IMG/VR virus record: IMGVR_UViG_3300024518_005761
Location: 1-26,860 of that record
Direction: 5' to 3' (one strand)
DNA: 26,860 nucleotides
Source of the DNA: a virus
Within the stretch, counting starts at the first letter, position 1; each line of letters opens with the position of its first letter. The notes under the pieces were generated by a model. The model was not told the origin of the DNA and did no database searches. It saw only the letters and a list, made by a program, of their open reading frames with translations. Of this stretch, positions 1 to 6,874 are shown piece after piece. A program made the position numbers and the translations under genes.

Positions 1-45
1 TCCGCGCTGACGCTCTTCGAAAAAGGCGGGCTGTTCGAGACGTAA
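1..45 (+). CDS. 3' end of a + strand gene (partial, unidentified)
   Basis: Frame 1 is open from the window edge to a TAA at 43-45 and would end a protein in SALTLFEKGGLFET. The stop lies directly before the hairpin at 51-73 and faces the minus-strand genes, as expected for the end of a convergent transcription unit. Fourteen codons are too few to identify a family, and chance openness cannot be excluded. Frame 2 is closed at once (TGA at 8-10), while frame 3 also stays open into the terminator, so the choice of frame rests mainly on the stop-hairpin spacing. Confidence 0.35.
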   Translation, partial: SALTLFEKGGLFET

Positions 46-73
46 AAAAACTCCTCGGCCACGAGCCGAGGAG
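44..73 (-). terminator. Rho-independent terminator of the minus-strand gene pair
   Basis: A perfect 9-bp GC-rich stem (51-59 with 65-73, five-base loop) is followed on the minus strand by seven consecutive T (complement of A44-A50). This is the classic intrinsic terminator layout and lies 38 bases past the TGA of the minus-strand gene at 112. Read on the + strand the hairpin is followed by AACAGG and no T-run, so it should mainly stop minus-strand transcripts. Confidence 0.85.
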
Positions 74-111
74 AACAGGTTGCCGCTCCGAATCCCGTTT
101 TTTCGCTGCTG

Positions 112-414
112 TCAGAATTTAGCGTCTGGAGTTGCCTTGCCGCCGAGCAGCTCGGAGACCCGGACGTAGTCGATGGCTTGCAGTCCGATGTTCCGCCCTT
201 GGCTCGGGAGCGCGTTCACGACCCGCTGGAGCGCCTCGCCTGCCTGCGCCCAGCGATTCACGAGTTCTTTTATCTGGTTATTCGACACGCCATGATCGCC
301 GGGCTTCATCAGTTCCTCGAGGAAGACCCGCCATCTCTCGTTCACGTCCGAGATGTGGGAGAGCTCGATCCTCCCGTGGACCGGCCCGCCTAAGACGTCG
401 ATACTAGACCCCAT
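112..414 (-). CDS. Hypothetical protein, 100 aa
   Basis: I do not recognise this protein. The start at 414 (MGSSIDVLGG) is chosen because the sequence upstream on the minus strand reads AGGAG at good spacing and because it overlaps the stop of the glycosyltransferase gene by 11 bases, as in a translationally coupled pair. The longer reading from 603 would run deep into the glycosyltransferase gene and is not needed. The product is small and soluble-looking, with a helical middle (residues about 20-70) and no signal peptide, membrane segment or cysteine motif. It is the last gene before the terminator at 44-73. Its co-transcription with a glycosyltransferase on the strand opposite the virion genes suggests an accessory role, but this is inference only. 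Confidence 0.7.
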   Translation of the reverse strand: MGSSIDVLGGPVHGRIELSHISDVNERWRVFLEELMKPGDHGVSNNQIKELVNRWAQAGEALQRVVNALPSQGRNIGLQAIDYVRVSELLGGKATPDAKF

Positions 415-1228
415 AAATCTTCTCCTCTTCTCTGAGTTCCTTCTCGAAGTCGGTCCAGGGTTCCGGGCCCCGGTCCCTCCAGTAGCAGTGAACGGCGGAA
501 GCTCGAGTCGAGGCGAGTTTCCAGGCATCCATGTACGTCGACATTTGCTCTTCTTCCGGTAGAAGGGGGCGCCGATCAGCGGGTCCGTAGCCGCGTTTCC
601 CAACGGCGCTGGGCATCCAGTTCCTGATCTTGACGAGCCGCCGGTTCAGCTTTGCGAATGCCTTGGCGTGGGCACAGCAGGCATAGCAGAACTCGTGATC
701 CTCTCCGAGATCCCACGCCTCGAGCCAGCCGCCGACTCGCTGGAACAGCTCGGGCTTGATGAACATCCCGACTGAGAAGTTGCCGTGCGCGGTGTCGACG
801 TCAGTGATCTCCTCGAGTTCCGTCAGCGGTGCCCGGCAGGTCTGCGCTCGTTGGAGTTCGATGAGCTGGATTTCGCGGTCGCTTCCGTAGTAGGCCCGCT
901 CGGACCAGATCTCGCCCCAGACCGCCTCGAGCTCCGGGACGAGTGCGACCGCGTTCTCGAGGACTCGGAGGTAGGACGGGAAGCAGAGGTCGTCAGCGTC
1001 GAGAAAGAAGAGCCAGTCCGGCGGCTCCTTGTTGTCGAGAATCGCGCTCTGGGCGAGCATATTCCGGGCTTTAGCTCGTCCGAGCTCGCCTTCGGTGTCG
1101 TCGAGGAGATAGCCATCGATGGTCCAGTCGTCCGGACAGTCGGCGTTCTCGGCGAGCGCGCTGGCCATCGCCTCCTTCGCCACTTCCGCGTGGCCGGGGC
1201 CGACCGGGACCAGAACGGAGATTCTCAT
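404..1228 (-). CDS. GT-A fold (family 2-like) glycosyltransferase
   Basis: The 274-aa product begins MRISVLVPVG, the usual first beta strand of nucleotide-sugar-binding GT-A enzymes. It carries GRAKARN at residues 50-56 and a DxD metal/nucleotide-sugar motif in FFLDADD (D77, D79). A GEDHEF segment near residues 175-180 fits the catalytic acidic pair seen in GT2-like enzymes. The start at 1228 follows an AAGGAGG site with five-base spacing. The open frame continues upstream to 1702 but is antisense to the terminase gene and lacks GT features. The enzyme presumably transfers a sugar from an activated donor. The acceptor (host surface polysaccharide, phage protein or modified DNA) cannot be told. 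It is the first gene of a two-gene minus-strand unit ending at the terminator 44-73 and diverges from the packaging operon. The Cys-rich patch CYACC near residue 183 is unusual. Confidence 0.85.
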   Translation of the reverse strand: MRISVLVPVGPGHAEVAKEAMASALAENADCPDDWTIDGYLLDDTEGELGRAKARNMLAQSAILDNKEPPDWLFFLDADDLCFPSYLRVLENAVALVPELEAVWGEIWSERAYYGSDREIQLIELQRAQTCRAPLTELEEITDVDTAHGNFSVGMFIKPELFQRVGGWLEAWDLGEDHEFCYACCAHAKAFAKLNRRLVKIRNWMPSAVGKRGYGPADRRPLLPEEEQMSTYMDAWKLASTRASAVHCYWRDRGPEPWTDFEKELREEEKIYGV

Positions 1229-1324
1229 TCGCTCCTCCTTCCGGCTCCCATCTTGCGGCCCAGCCCCCGAAGCGCAAGACTGGGCCCCCGCCTGGCTAAA
1301 TGTAGCCAGCTCAAAGGAGGGACA
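1229..1324. promoter_or_regulatory. Divergent intergenic region with interleaved inverted repeats
   Basis: This 96-bp spacer separates the minus-strand glycosyltransferase from the + strand packaging operon and should hold promoters for both. Three inverted repeats are visible. TCTTGCG (1251-1257) pairs with CGCAAGA (1273-1279). GCCCAG (1258-1263) pairs with CTGGGC (1280-1285). CTGGCT (1292-1297) pairs with AGCCAG (1304-1309) around a six-base loop. The first two interleave, so as RNA hairpins they exclude each other; as DNA they could be protein sites. I see no convincing -10/-35 pair, so the polymerase or activator may not read a sigma70-type promoter. Confidence 0.5.
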
Positions 1325-1327
1325 TTG
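1313..1327 (+). promoter_or_regulatory. Strong RBS deciding a TTG start
   Basis: AAAGGAGG at 1313-1320 is the best Shine-Dalgarno match in the region. It is followed after GACA by TTG at 1325-1327, in frame with the putative small terminase. The first in-frame ATG (1397) has no comparable site, so the SD favours TTG 1325. The four-base spacing is slightly short. Confidence 0.6.
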
Positions 1328-2002
1328 ACCGGGAAGAGAGAAGAGCGAGAGAGTCAGCTCGTCCCCGTTGCCGCCACAGAGGGGCGGTCGCGGGAGATGG
1401 GTGGTTTCATGATGCGCGAGAGCCTCCTCAAGAAGATGAAGAAGGGCATTGACGCGGGACTCGCTTTCCCGGACGCAGCGAAGGCCGCCGGGATCCCCTA
1501 CGAGCTGGTCGTCTCCGCCCTCTCCCACGACACCGAGCTTCGGGGCTGGTTCAAGATCAGTGCTGGGCGGAAGTCGCTGATCCGGTCCCAAGACGCGCAC
1601 ACTCTCCCGACTGTCCGGTCGACGATGGAGATCAAGAAGGAGTTGACGAACCTCATCTTCTCGAGCGGGCTCGGGGAGAGGTTCGCAGAGACCGCCGCCC
1701 ACCTACAGGTCATCGACCCCCACACGGGCGAGTTCAACAAGGAGCATCTGGCGATCATGTTCGCGCTCGGGAAGCTCGGGTTCAGCCTGCTGCCGAAGGA
1801 GAACGAGATCGCGCAGACGGAAGTGGAAGCCAAGGTGGAGAAGCGGAGCGAGCAAGACATCATGCAAGAGCTGATCACGATGCGGGAGGAGCGTCTGCGT
1901 CTCGAGGCTGGCGACCAGCGCGCAATTCAGGCCCGCGGCACCGGAGGAAGAAGCCTCGAGGGCCCCGCCTCAGTTGAACCGAGCTCCCCGTTTGTCAGAT
2001 GA
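1325..2002 (+). CDS. Putative terminase small subunit
   Basis: The 225-aa product sits directly upstream of, and overlaps by 29 bases, the large terminase gene, which is the standard place for the DNA-recognition subunit of the packaging motor. After an N-terminal tail, residues about 34-60 (AFPDAAKAAGIPYELVVSAL) look like a helix-turn-helix of the kind small terminases use to bind DNA. The C-terminal part (about 170-200) is charged and coiled-coil-like, as in oligomerising small subunits. It is longer than T7 gp18 (89 aa) and I see no direct similarity to gp18. The start is TTG 1325 by its SD; ATG 1397 (201 aa) is the alternative. The frame stays open further upstream to 785, but that stretch is antisense to the glycosyltransferase. 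Function rests mainly on position. Confidence 0.65.
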   Translation: MTGKREERESQLVPVAATEGRSREMGGFMMRESLLKKMKKGIDAGLAFPDAAKAAGIPYELVVSALSHDTELRGWFKISAGRKSLIRSQDAHTLPTVRSTMEIKKELTNLIFSSGLGERFAETAAHLQVIDPHTGEFNKEHLAIMFALGKLGFSLLPKENEIAQTEVEAKVEKRSEQDIMQELITMREERLRLEAGDQRAIQARGTGGRSLEGPASVEPSSPFVR

Positions 2003-3476
2003 CCTACAGAGGGAACTAGCTCTCGAGCGGGAGCTGCAGAATGCTCGAAAAGAGACGAGCCGTCTAAACGGGTTCGCTCCCAACCCGCAGCAGTGGAACT
2101 TCTGTTCGGCGGGCGGCGGCAATAGCAAGATCCACGAGGTCCTTCTCAGCGGCCCGAACCAGGCCGGCGGCAAGACCTACACCCTGCAATACCTGATCAC
2201 TGTCCACGCCACTGGCCTGTATCCGCCAGAGTGGGAAGGCCCCCGGTTCACTTCCCCTCCCCACCTCGCCATCGCCTGCGAGACCGCCTCCACGACCCGC
2301 GATCAAATCTACTTCGGGACAGAGAACGACGAGGCGTGTCTGTTCGGGAAGTCCGGGTGGATGCCCGAGTCTGTCTACTCGAAAGAAGATCTCGTCAGCC
2401 TCCGCTCCCACACCTACGGAGACATCCTCGACTACGCGAAGATCGACTGGCGGGACCCCGAAGGCAAGGTGCAAGGGAAGTCGACGATCCGGTTCTTCGG
2501 CTACTCCAAGGGCTGGCGGAAACTGCAGGGTCTGAAGCTCGACGGTATCTTCCTCAACGAGATGCCGCCCGACGACGTCTACAACGAGATGCGCGCCCGG
2601 ATCAATAAGACGATGGGATACATCTGGATCGCTGCCTGCCCGCTCGGGGGAGAAACCGAGACGTACCTGATGTTCGAGAAGGACCAGTCCGGCTACCTCT
2701 CTCTGATCACCTACACCATCGACGAATGCACGCACCTCACGCAGGCAGAGTACGACTTCATCATCGGTAGGTGGAAAGACCACCCGGAAGCGGAAGCCCG
2801 ACTGTATGGCCGACCCTGCCGCGGAGCGGGAATGGTCTACGGGTACCAACGCAGGGAGATCGTCGAGCCTCCCTTCCGGGCTTCTCCACACGCTCCGCAG
2901 GTCATCGGTCTCGACCTCCCCCACGGCACGGGGGTCTTCGCAGCCGTGAAGCTCGTTCACGAGGAGGGGCCCGACGTCCTCCACGTCATCGACGAGTACA
3001 AAGCGAGCAACCAGGACACGCCGGTCTACATCGAGCGCGTGAAAATCATGGGAGGGACTCGGATCCCCGTCGCCTGGCCGCACGACGGAGGGGTCGGGTT
3101 CGCCTCGACGACATCGGGCGGGACGATCGCTGAGAAGTACAAATCGATGGGCCTGAAGATGATGAAGACCAGCGCATTCGTTTACGACAACGAGAACAAG
3201 CAAAGCCGGAAGATTCTCAATGCGGTCGAGATGCTTCAGGATCGGTTCGCGACCGGGCGTCTCAAGATCAGTCAGAACTGCAAAGGGCTCCTCGAGGAGA
3301 TCCGGCTCTACCGGCACGACAAAGGGAAAATCAAAGCGAACCAGAACGACCACCTGATCGACGCGCTCCACAAGGCGGTGATGATGCTCCGGTACGCGAA
3401 GCCGGAATCCGACCAGATCACCTCGAGGTTCGACGTGTACAGGAACTCAAAGACAGAGCACAACTTCTTCGAGTAA
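1974..3476 (+). CDS. Terminase large subunit (packaging ATPase-nuclease)
   Basis: This is the ATP-driven motor that cuts and pumps DNA into the prohead through the portal. The 500-aa protein has a Walker A at residues 60-68 (GPNQAGGKT), a Walker B-like strand at 188-196 (KLDGIFLNE, catalytic Glu 196, with Asn in place of the usual Asp before it) and a coupling motif near 219-226 (IAACPLGG). The C-terminal RNase H-like nuclease shows acidic positions in IGLDLPHGTG (D314), VIDEYK (D340/E341) and NDHLIDALHKA (D459, D463). Length is normal for the family. The start is uncertain: TTG 1974 overlaps the upstream gene and lacks a good SD, TTG 1992 is the alternative, and no in-frame ATG occurs before Met 130. 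Translation is probably coupled to the upstream gene. The portal gene follows nine bases later. Confidence 0.95.
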   Translation: MNRAPRLSDDLQRELALERELQNARKETSRLNGFAPNPQQWNFCSAGGGNSKIHEVLLSGPNQAGGKTYTLQYLITVHATGLYPPEWEGPRFTSPPHLAIACETASTTRDQIYFGTENDEACLFGKSGWMPESVYSKEDLVSLRSHTYGDILDYAKIDWRDPEGKVQGKSTIRFFGYSKGWRKLQGLKLDGIFLNEMPPDDVYNEMRARINKTMGYIWIAACPLGGETETYLMFEKDQSGYLSLITYTIDECTHLTQAEYDFIIGRWKDHPEAEARLYGRPCRGAGMVYGYQRREIVEPPFRASPHAPQVIGLDLPHGTGVFAAVKLVHEEGPDVLHVIDEYKASNQDTPVYIERVKIMGGTRIPVAWPHDGGVGFASTTSGGTIAEKYKSMGLKMMKTSAFVYDNENKQSRKILNAVEMLQDRFATGRLKISQNCKGLLEEIRLYRHDKGKIKANQNDHLIDALHKAVMMLRYAKPESDQITSRFDVYRNSKTEHNFFE

Positions 3477-3485
3477 AGAGGGCAA

Positions 3486-5147
3486 ATGCCAGTAGTCAGT
3501 GACCCGATCCAGCTCAAGGGTCTGATCTCTCACCTGAAGGTCGAGCGTAACGATTACGACGAGACCAAGCAGGAGATCAGCGATCTCTTCATGCCGTTCC
3601 GCGGGGACATCACGACCCAGTTCCGGCACGGGTCGAAGCGCAAACCGCTCTTCGACAGCTGGGGGGTTATGCAGGCGGATCGGTTCACCAACTTCCTGAA
3701 CGGGTCGCTCTACCCCTCGTCTTCGGACTGGGTTGGGTTCCGCGTCCCGCAGAGCTTGCGGTTCGACAGGAAGATCACCGGCGCAATGGACGATACCTCG
3801 CTCAGGGTTCTGGACGCCCTCGCCGCCTCGAACTTCTACGTCGCGGCCCACACCGACACTCGAGACTGGGGAGTTCTGGGGAACAGCACGATGTTCGTCG
3901 GGCACGACGACGAGAACGCCCCCGGAGAAGGCAAGTGGGGCGGGTTGATCTTCGACCCGATCCCGTACTCGCGAGTCTGGTGGAAGTTCTCGCATATCGG
4001 GCGGCCACTGTTGATGGCGGTCGAGATGGAGATGCCGGCGATCGATGTCGTTCACTTCTTCGACAAAGACGGGGACCACATTCCGCGGCAGATCCGCGAG
4101 ATCTCCCAGAGCATTAACCCCTACGCCCTCTGCACTCTCTACCGGGTCATCCAGCGGAACCACTCCGGGAAGAAGGGGACGGCCAACAAACCATGGATCT
4201 CTACCTACTTCTACGAGCAGGACCCCGTCGTCATGCGGGAGTCGGGTTTCAACAACAACCCCTACGTCGGGGCTCGAATGATGGTGATGGACGGGGAGCA
4301 CTACGGACGCGGGAGGGGGGATATCGCAAGGCCGGTGATGAAGGGCGCGAACGAGATCACCCGTCAAAAGATGATCGCGCTCGGGAAAGAGTTCAACCCT
4401 CCGTTCATGAGCGAAGAGGACGAACTCGCCAGCCTCGACTTGACTCCCGGCGGGCACGTCATCGTGCGTCCGCCGAAGGAAGTGGCGCCCGGGTACCTGA
4501 GATCGGGGACCGACTTCCAGATCGCGGAGCTGATCACCGACAACCTGCACAAGCAAGTGACCGACGCCTTCCTCGGAGACGTGCTTGGTGAGCCGGAATC
4601 GCAGACGCGCAGTGCCGAAGCGGAGAGGTCCCGTTCGCAGAGGGCCCTGGCAGTGCTCTCGTCAACGGGCCAAACGGTCTATCACGAGAAACTATCACCG
4701 ATGATGGAGAACGTCGTCGACATCATGCTCTCCAAGAAACAGCTCCCGGAGCTGCAGGAGGTCATGAACGAAAACCCGGACCTCGACATTCGCCCGGAGT
4801 TCACCTCCCCGTTCTTCACGGCGCAGAAAGCGCAGTCCCTTAACAGGGTCGACGTGTTCCTCGAGCGGAGGCTGCAGCGGTTCGAGAGGACCGGCGACCC
4901 CAGCGCTCTGGAGGATATCGACAACGACGAACTGCGGGAGCTCGAGAAGTTCCTTGGCGATGTCCCCGCGCGCATCTTCAAGAGCCAAGAGGAGATCCTC
5001 GAGATCCGCGCCGCAAGGGCGGACCAGAATACCGACGACCAGATCGCAGCCCTGACACAGCGAGCGGGGCAAGCGCAGACACAGGTACAACTGCGACCAG
5101 GGGGAGGCCGTTCCTCAGGTGCCGGCGGACTGTTAGGGGCCGTCTAA
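3486..5147 (+). CDS. Portal protein (T7-type head-tail connector)
   Basis: The 553-aa product matches the T7 gp8-like head-tail connector family in length and layout. It has an N-terminal helical region with the conserved stretch about residues 55-80 (FDSWGVMQADRFTNFLNGSL) and a central region around DWGVLGNSTMFVG. Next come the crown/stem-type helices (ITDNLHKQVTDAFLGDV, then SAEAERSRSQRALAVL). The C-terminal tail is flexible, Gln/Gly-rich and ends RSSGAGGLLGAV. As a dodecameric ring it forms the DNA channel, binds the terminase during packaging and the adaptor afterwards. GAGGG before ATG 3486 serves as the RBS. It lies between the terminase and the scaffold genes, as usual for phages with this head type. 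Confidence 0.94.
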   Translation: MPVVSDPIQLKGLISHLKVERNDYDETKQEISDLFMPFRGDITTQFRHGSKRKPLFDSWGVMQADRFTNFLNGSLYPSSSDWVGFRVPQSLRFDRKITGAMDDTSLRVLDALAASNFYVAAHTDTRDWGVLGNSTMFVGHDDENAPGEGKWGGLIFDPIPYSRVWWKFSHIGRPLLMAVEMEMPAIDVVHFFDKDGDHIPRQIREISQSINPYALCTLYRVIQRNHSGKKGTANKPWISTYFYEQDPVVMRESGFNNNPYVGARMMVMDGEHYGRGRGDIARPVMKGANEITRQKMIALGKEFNPPFMSEEDELASLDLTPGGHVIVRPPKEVAPGYLRSGTDFQIAELITDNLHKQVTDAFLGDVLGEPESQTRSAEAERSRSQRALAVLSSTGQTVYHEKLSPMMENVVDIMLSKKQLPELQEVMNENPDLDIRPEFTSPFFTAQKAQSLNRVDVFLERRLQRFERTGDPSALEDIDNDELRELEKFLGDVPARIFKSQEEILEIRAARADQNTDDQIAALTQRAGQAQTQVQLRPGGGRSSGAGGLLGAV

Positions 5148-5148
5148 A

Positions 5149-5448
5149 ATGGGAGAGCAGGAGTTTTTTGGGAGAGGCAGCGATCAGGACCCGGAGAAGG
5201 GGAAGGACCAGGAGCGGGCGCGAGAATACGCCGAGCATGTTGGTCGCCTCTTCTCCGAAACCTTCGGGACGCCCTCGGGCAAGCTCTGCCTTGGCGAAAT
5301 GCGAAAGCATCTCGTTGGGGGCGTGCTGCTAAACCGGGGGCCAGAGACGGAGACTCAAGTCATCCGACGAGACGCCCTGCGAGACGTGCTCTGGTGGGTT
5401 GAGGGAATGGTGAAGCAGGGGAACTCTGAGAGAGAGGTCATATTTTGA
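5149..5448 (+). CDS. Bbp19-like small phage protein
   Basis: The 99-aa protein has the core YAEHVGRLFSETFGTPSGK (residues about 26-44), a middle segment and RRDALRDVLWWVEGMVKQG near the C terminus. This fits the small helical Bbp19-like family that sits beside portal or scaffold genes in many podophages, named after Bordetella phage BPP-1; its role is not known to me. It starts one base after the portal stop. Its own stop (TGA 5446-5448) overlaps the TTG start of the scaffold gene in a TTGA junction, so the three genes are probably translated as a coupled set. The N-terminal 20 residues are highly charged. The family call is from memory of motif shape and not from a search. Confidence 0.6.
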   Translation: MGEQEFFGRGSDQDPEKGKDQERAREYAEHVGRLFSETFGTPSGKLCLGEMRKHLVGGVLLNRGPETETQVIRRDALRDVLWWVEGMVKQGNSEREVIF

Positions 5449-6260
5449 AGATAAGCGAGCTGCAGGAGGGCCCCGAAAGAGAGGCTCTCATCAGCGAGTT
5501 CGGCGCGGACGCTGAAATGATGACGGTGGCGAAGGGCTTCATTGAGACGAAGAGGACGCTCTCCTCGACGAGGCGTCTCCCCGGGCCGGACGGAACGCCG
5601 GAGGAGTACTCGAGCCTCTACGATCACCTCGGTCGACCAGCGGGGCCAGACAAGTACGAGCTGCCCGACGCCCCCGACACCTTGAAGCCGGTCCTCGAGA
5701 AGCTCCGGTCGGTCGCCTACGAGAAAGGTCTCAGCCAGGAGCAGTTCGCCGCTCTCGCTAGCCAGGCAGGCGCCGTCTCGGTGGAGGCAGATACCGCCGT
5801 CAGCGCGGCGAAGACCGCCTGGGAGCAGAGCATCCGCGAGAAGTTCGGTGACAAGGCCGACTCGAAGCTCGAGGCCGCCGACTCCCGGCTGCAGGATCTC
5901 CTCGCGTCCAATCCGGAAGCCGCAGACGTCATCAGGAAGACCGGGATGGACCGCCACCCCGCGCTTGTCGACCTCATGCTGAAAGTGAACAACGCCATGA
6001 ACGAAGACACCACGCCGGCAGCCGGCAGCTCTCCTCCAGCCGCCGCCGGGCCCTCCGCAAAAGACCTCTTCACTGAGGGGATGTCGGTCATGAGGACCGA
6101 AGCCTACAAGGGCGGGCAGCGGCACCCGGAGTACCCCCTTGCCACCGCTCGAGTGACCGAGATCCTCAGGGACCTCACGGCGCTGGGGTTCGACGGGTTC
6201 AAAGATAAGAGATTCCACGAGAAGCCGAAGTTTCAAATCCCGGATGCGAGCAACCTGTGA
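5445..6260 (+). CDS. Putative capsid scaffold protein
   Basis: The 271-aa protein is charged, Ala/Glu/Lys-rich and mostly helical. It lies between portal and capsid, the usual place of the internal scaffold that guides capsid assembly and then leaves the head. Residues about 49-70 (PDGTPEEYSSLYDHLGRPAG, then PDKYELP) are a segment I associate with podophage scaffold proteins. A Pro/Ala-rich linker (about 185-203) separates the helical body from the C-terminal end, where scaffolds normally bind coat protein. The start is TTG 5445, with AGAGAGG eight bases upstream and a TTGA overlap with the preceding stop; there is no suitable ATG. The 3' end overlaps the next gene as GTGA. Confidence 0.8.
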   Translation: MKISELQEGPEREALISEFGADAEMMTVAKGFIETKRTLSSTRRLPGPDGTPEEYSSLYDHLGRPAGPDKYELPDAPDTLKPVLEKLRSVAYEKGLSQEQFAALASQAGAVSVEADTAVSAAKTAWEQSIREKFGDKADSKLEAADSRLQDLLASNPEAADVIRKTGMDRHPALVDLMLKVNNAMNEDTTPAAGSSPPAAAGPSAKDLFTEGMSVMRTEAYKGGQRHPEYPLATARVTEILRDLTALGFDGFKDKRFHEKPKFQIPDASNL

Positions 6261-6448
6261 GCTCCAAACAAGAGAAAGACGAGGAGTGGGGCCGGGTCCA
6301 GCAGCGGTACCACGAGAACCGGAGGCGTGCTGAAGAGAACGGGACGGTCGCTCCGACGAGCAGCGCCAGAGCGAGTCATTGTTGCAATGCGGGGGTCTTT
6401 TACAGTTCGCAGTCAGTAGTTTGTAAAGAATGTGGAGAGGTGCAGTAA
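6257..6448 (+). CDS. Small zinc-ribbon-like protein, 63 aa
   Basis: The gene starts with GTG in a GTGA overlap with the scaffold stop and ends directly before the next ATG, so it is fully embedded in the operon. The N-terminal half is a charged helix. The C-terminal 23 residues contain HCC and CKEC (C43, C44, C56, C59 approximately), a spacing that could hold one zinc ion as a small ribbon. No enzyme motif is present. I do not recognise a family. A role as a head-assembly helper or nucleic-acid-binding peptide would be guesswork. Confidence 0.65.
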   Translation: MSSKQEKDEEWGRVQQRYHENRRRAEENGTVAPTSSARASHCCNAGVFYSSQSVVCKECGEVQ

Positions 6449-6715
6449 ATGAACGAATCCGACGAGCAGAAGGTCGATAAGGCTCTTGCCCTAGTTTGTC
6501 AGGTTATCGGCCAGGACCTGAGGGGGCTCAAGGAGGTCATTGACATCCCAGCCGTCGTTCGGGTGCTGACGGAAGCCAAGCGTCTACTCGAGGAGGCACT
6601 CGGGGACGTCGCTCCGCGCCCCAGCCGTGACGCCCTCGAGCCGAAGAAGTCCGAGCCAGCCCCGAAGCGGAAAAACAAGAAGTTCTCAGACCCACCGAAG
6701 GTCGATCTCGACTAA
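6449..6715 (+). CDS. Hypothetical helical protein with basic/acidic tail, 88 aa
   Basis: The ATG directly follows the upstream TAA and GGAGAGG lies at good SD distance. Residues 1-50 form one or two amphipathic helices (VDKALALVCQVIGQDL, then VVRVLTEAKRLLEEAL). Residues 55-88 are a low-complexity Pro/Lys/Asp tail with the basic run KRKNKK. It is the last gene before the structured capsid leader. I do not recognise it. Position between scaffold and capsid would suit a minor head or assembly protein, but nothing in the sequence proves that. Confidence 0.65.
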   Translation: MNESDEQKVDKALALVCQVIGQDLRGLKEVIDIPAVVRVLTEAKRLLEEALGDVAPRPSRDALEPKKSEPAPKRKNKKFSDPPKVDLD

Positions 6716-6874
6716 AGGGTTGACAGGGCCCCCCTTAGGCAGGACAGTCCGCGCGTGAGCGATTTCCCCCCCGGGGCCGCTCTCCTGCGACGGACTGCAG
6801 TGCCGTAGGGGGGCCCGTCAGGTGACGGATTTCCTACCGAGTGTCTTCTCACACCGGATCAGGAGTTCGTCGTC
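6716..6874 (+). promoter_or_regulatory. Structured 5' leader of the capsid gene
   Basis: This 159-base non-coding stretch can fold into a long irregular hairpin spanning 6721-6820. Paired arms are 6721-6724/6817-6820, 6726-6735/6807-6816 (ten pairs, mostly G-C), 6738-6741/6801-6804, 6745-6751/6791-6797 (seven perfect pairs), 6752-6755/6786-6789 and 6757-6761/6778-6782, about 34 pairs in all. A second hairpin (6837-6844/6851-6857, seven pairs with one bulged A) ends four bases before the capsid RBS AGGAG (6861-6865). There is no T-run after the long hairpin, so it is not a standard terminator. It could be an RNase III site, an mRNA-stabilising 5' end or a regulatory RNA. A TTGACA at 6720-6725 matches a -35 box but no good -10 follows. 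Confidence 0.65.

Noticed and set aside
95-106. + strand terminator with T-run near 100
   Set aside because: No stable stem lies immediately before the T-run; the run is within the spacer just past the minus-strand stop.
1251-1285. H-type RNA pseudoknot
   Set aside because: The two stems interleave but leave no bases to cross the grooves, so both cannot easily form at once; they are reported as alternative stems or DNA sites.
785-1324. Upstream extension of the small terminase frame to 785
   Set aside because: It lies antisense across the glycosyltransferase gene. The SD at 1313-1320 supports a start at 1325.
1229-1702. N-terminal extension of the glycosyltransferase to 1702 on the minus strand
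   Set aside because: The strong RBS and a canonical GT-A first strand place the start at 1228, and the extension is low-complexity and antisense to the putative small terminase gene.
2064-4556. Two long minus-strand frames opposite the large terminase and portal genes
   Set aside because: Their Val/Asp/Leu/Arg composition is the mirror of GC-rich codon use in the recognised + strand genes. No RBS or motif supports them.
6720-6748. sigma70 promoter starting with TTGACA before the capsid gene
   Set aside because: The -35 match is perfect but the best hexamer at 17-bp spacing (GACAGT) matches TATAAT at only three positions, and the bases are part of the long hairpin.
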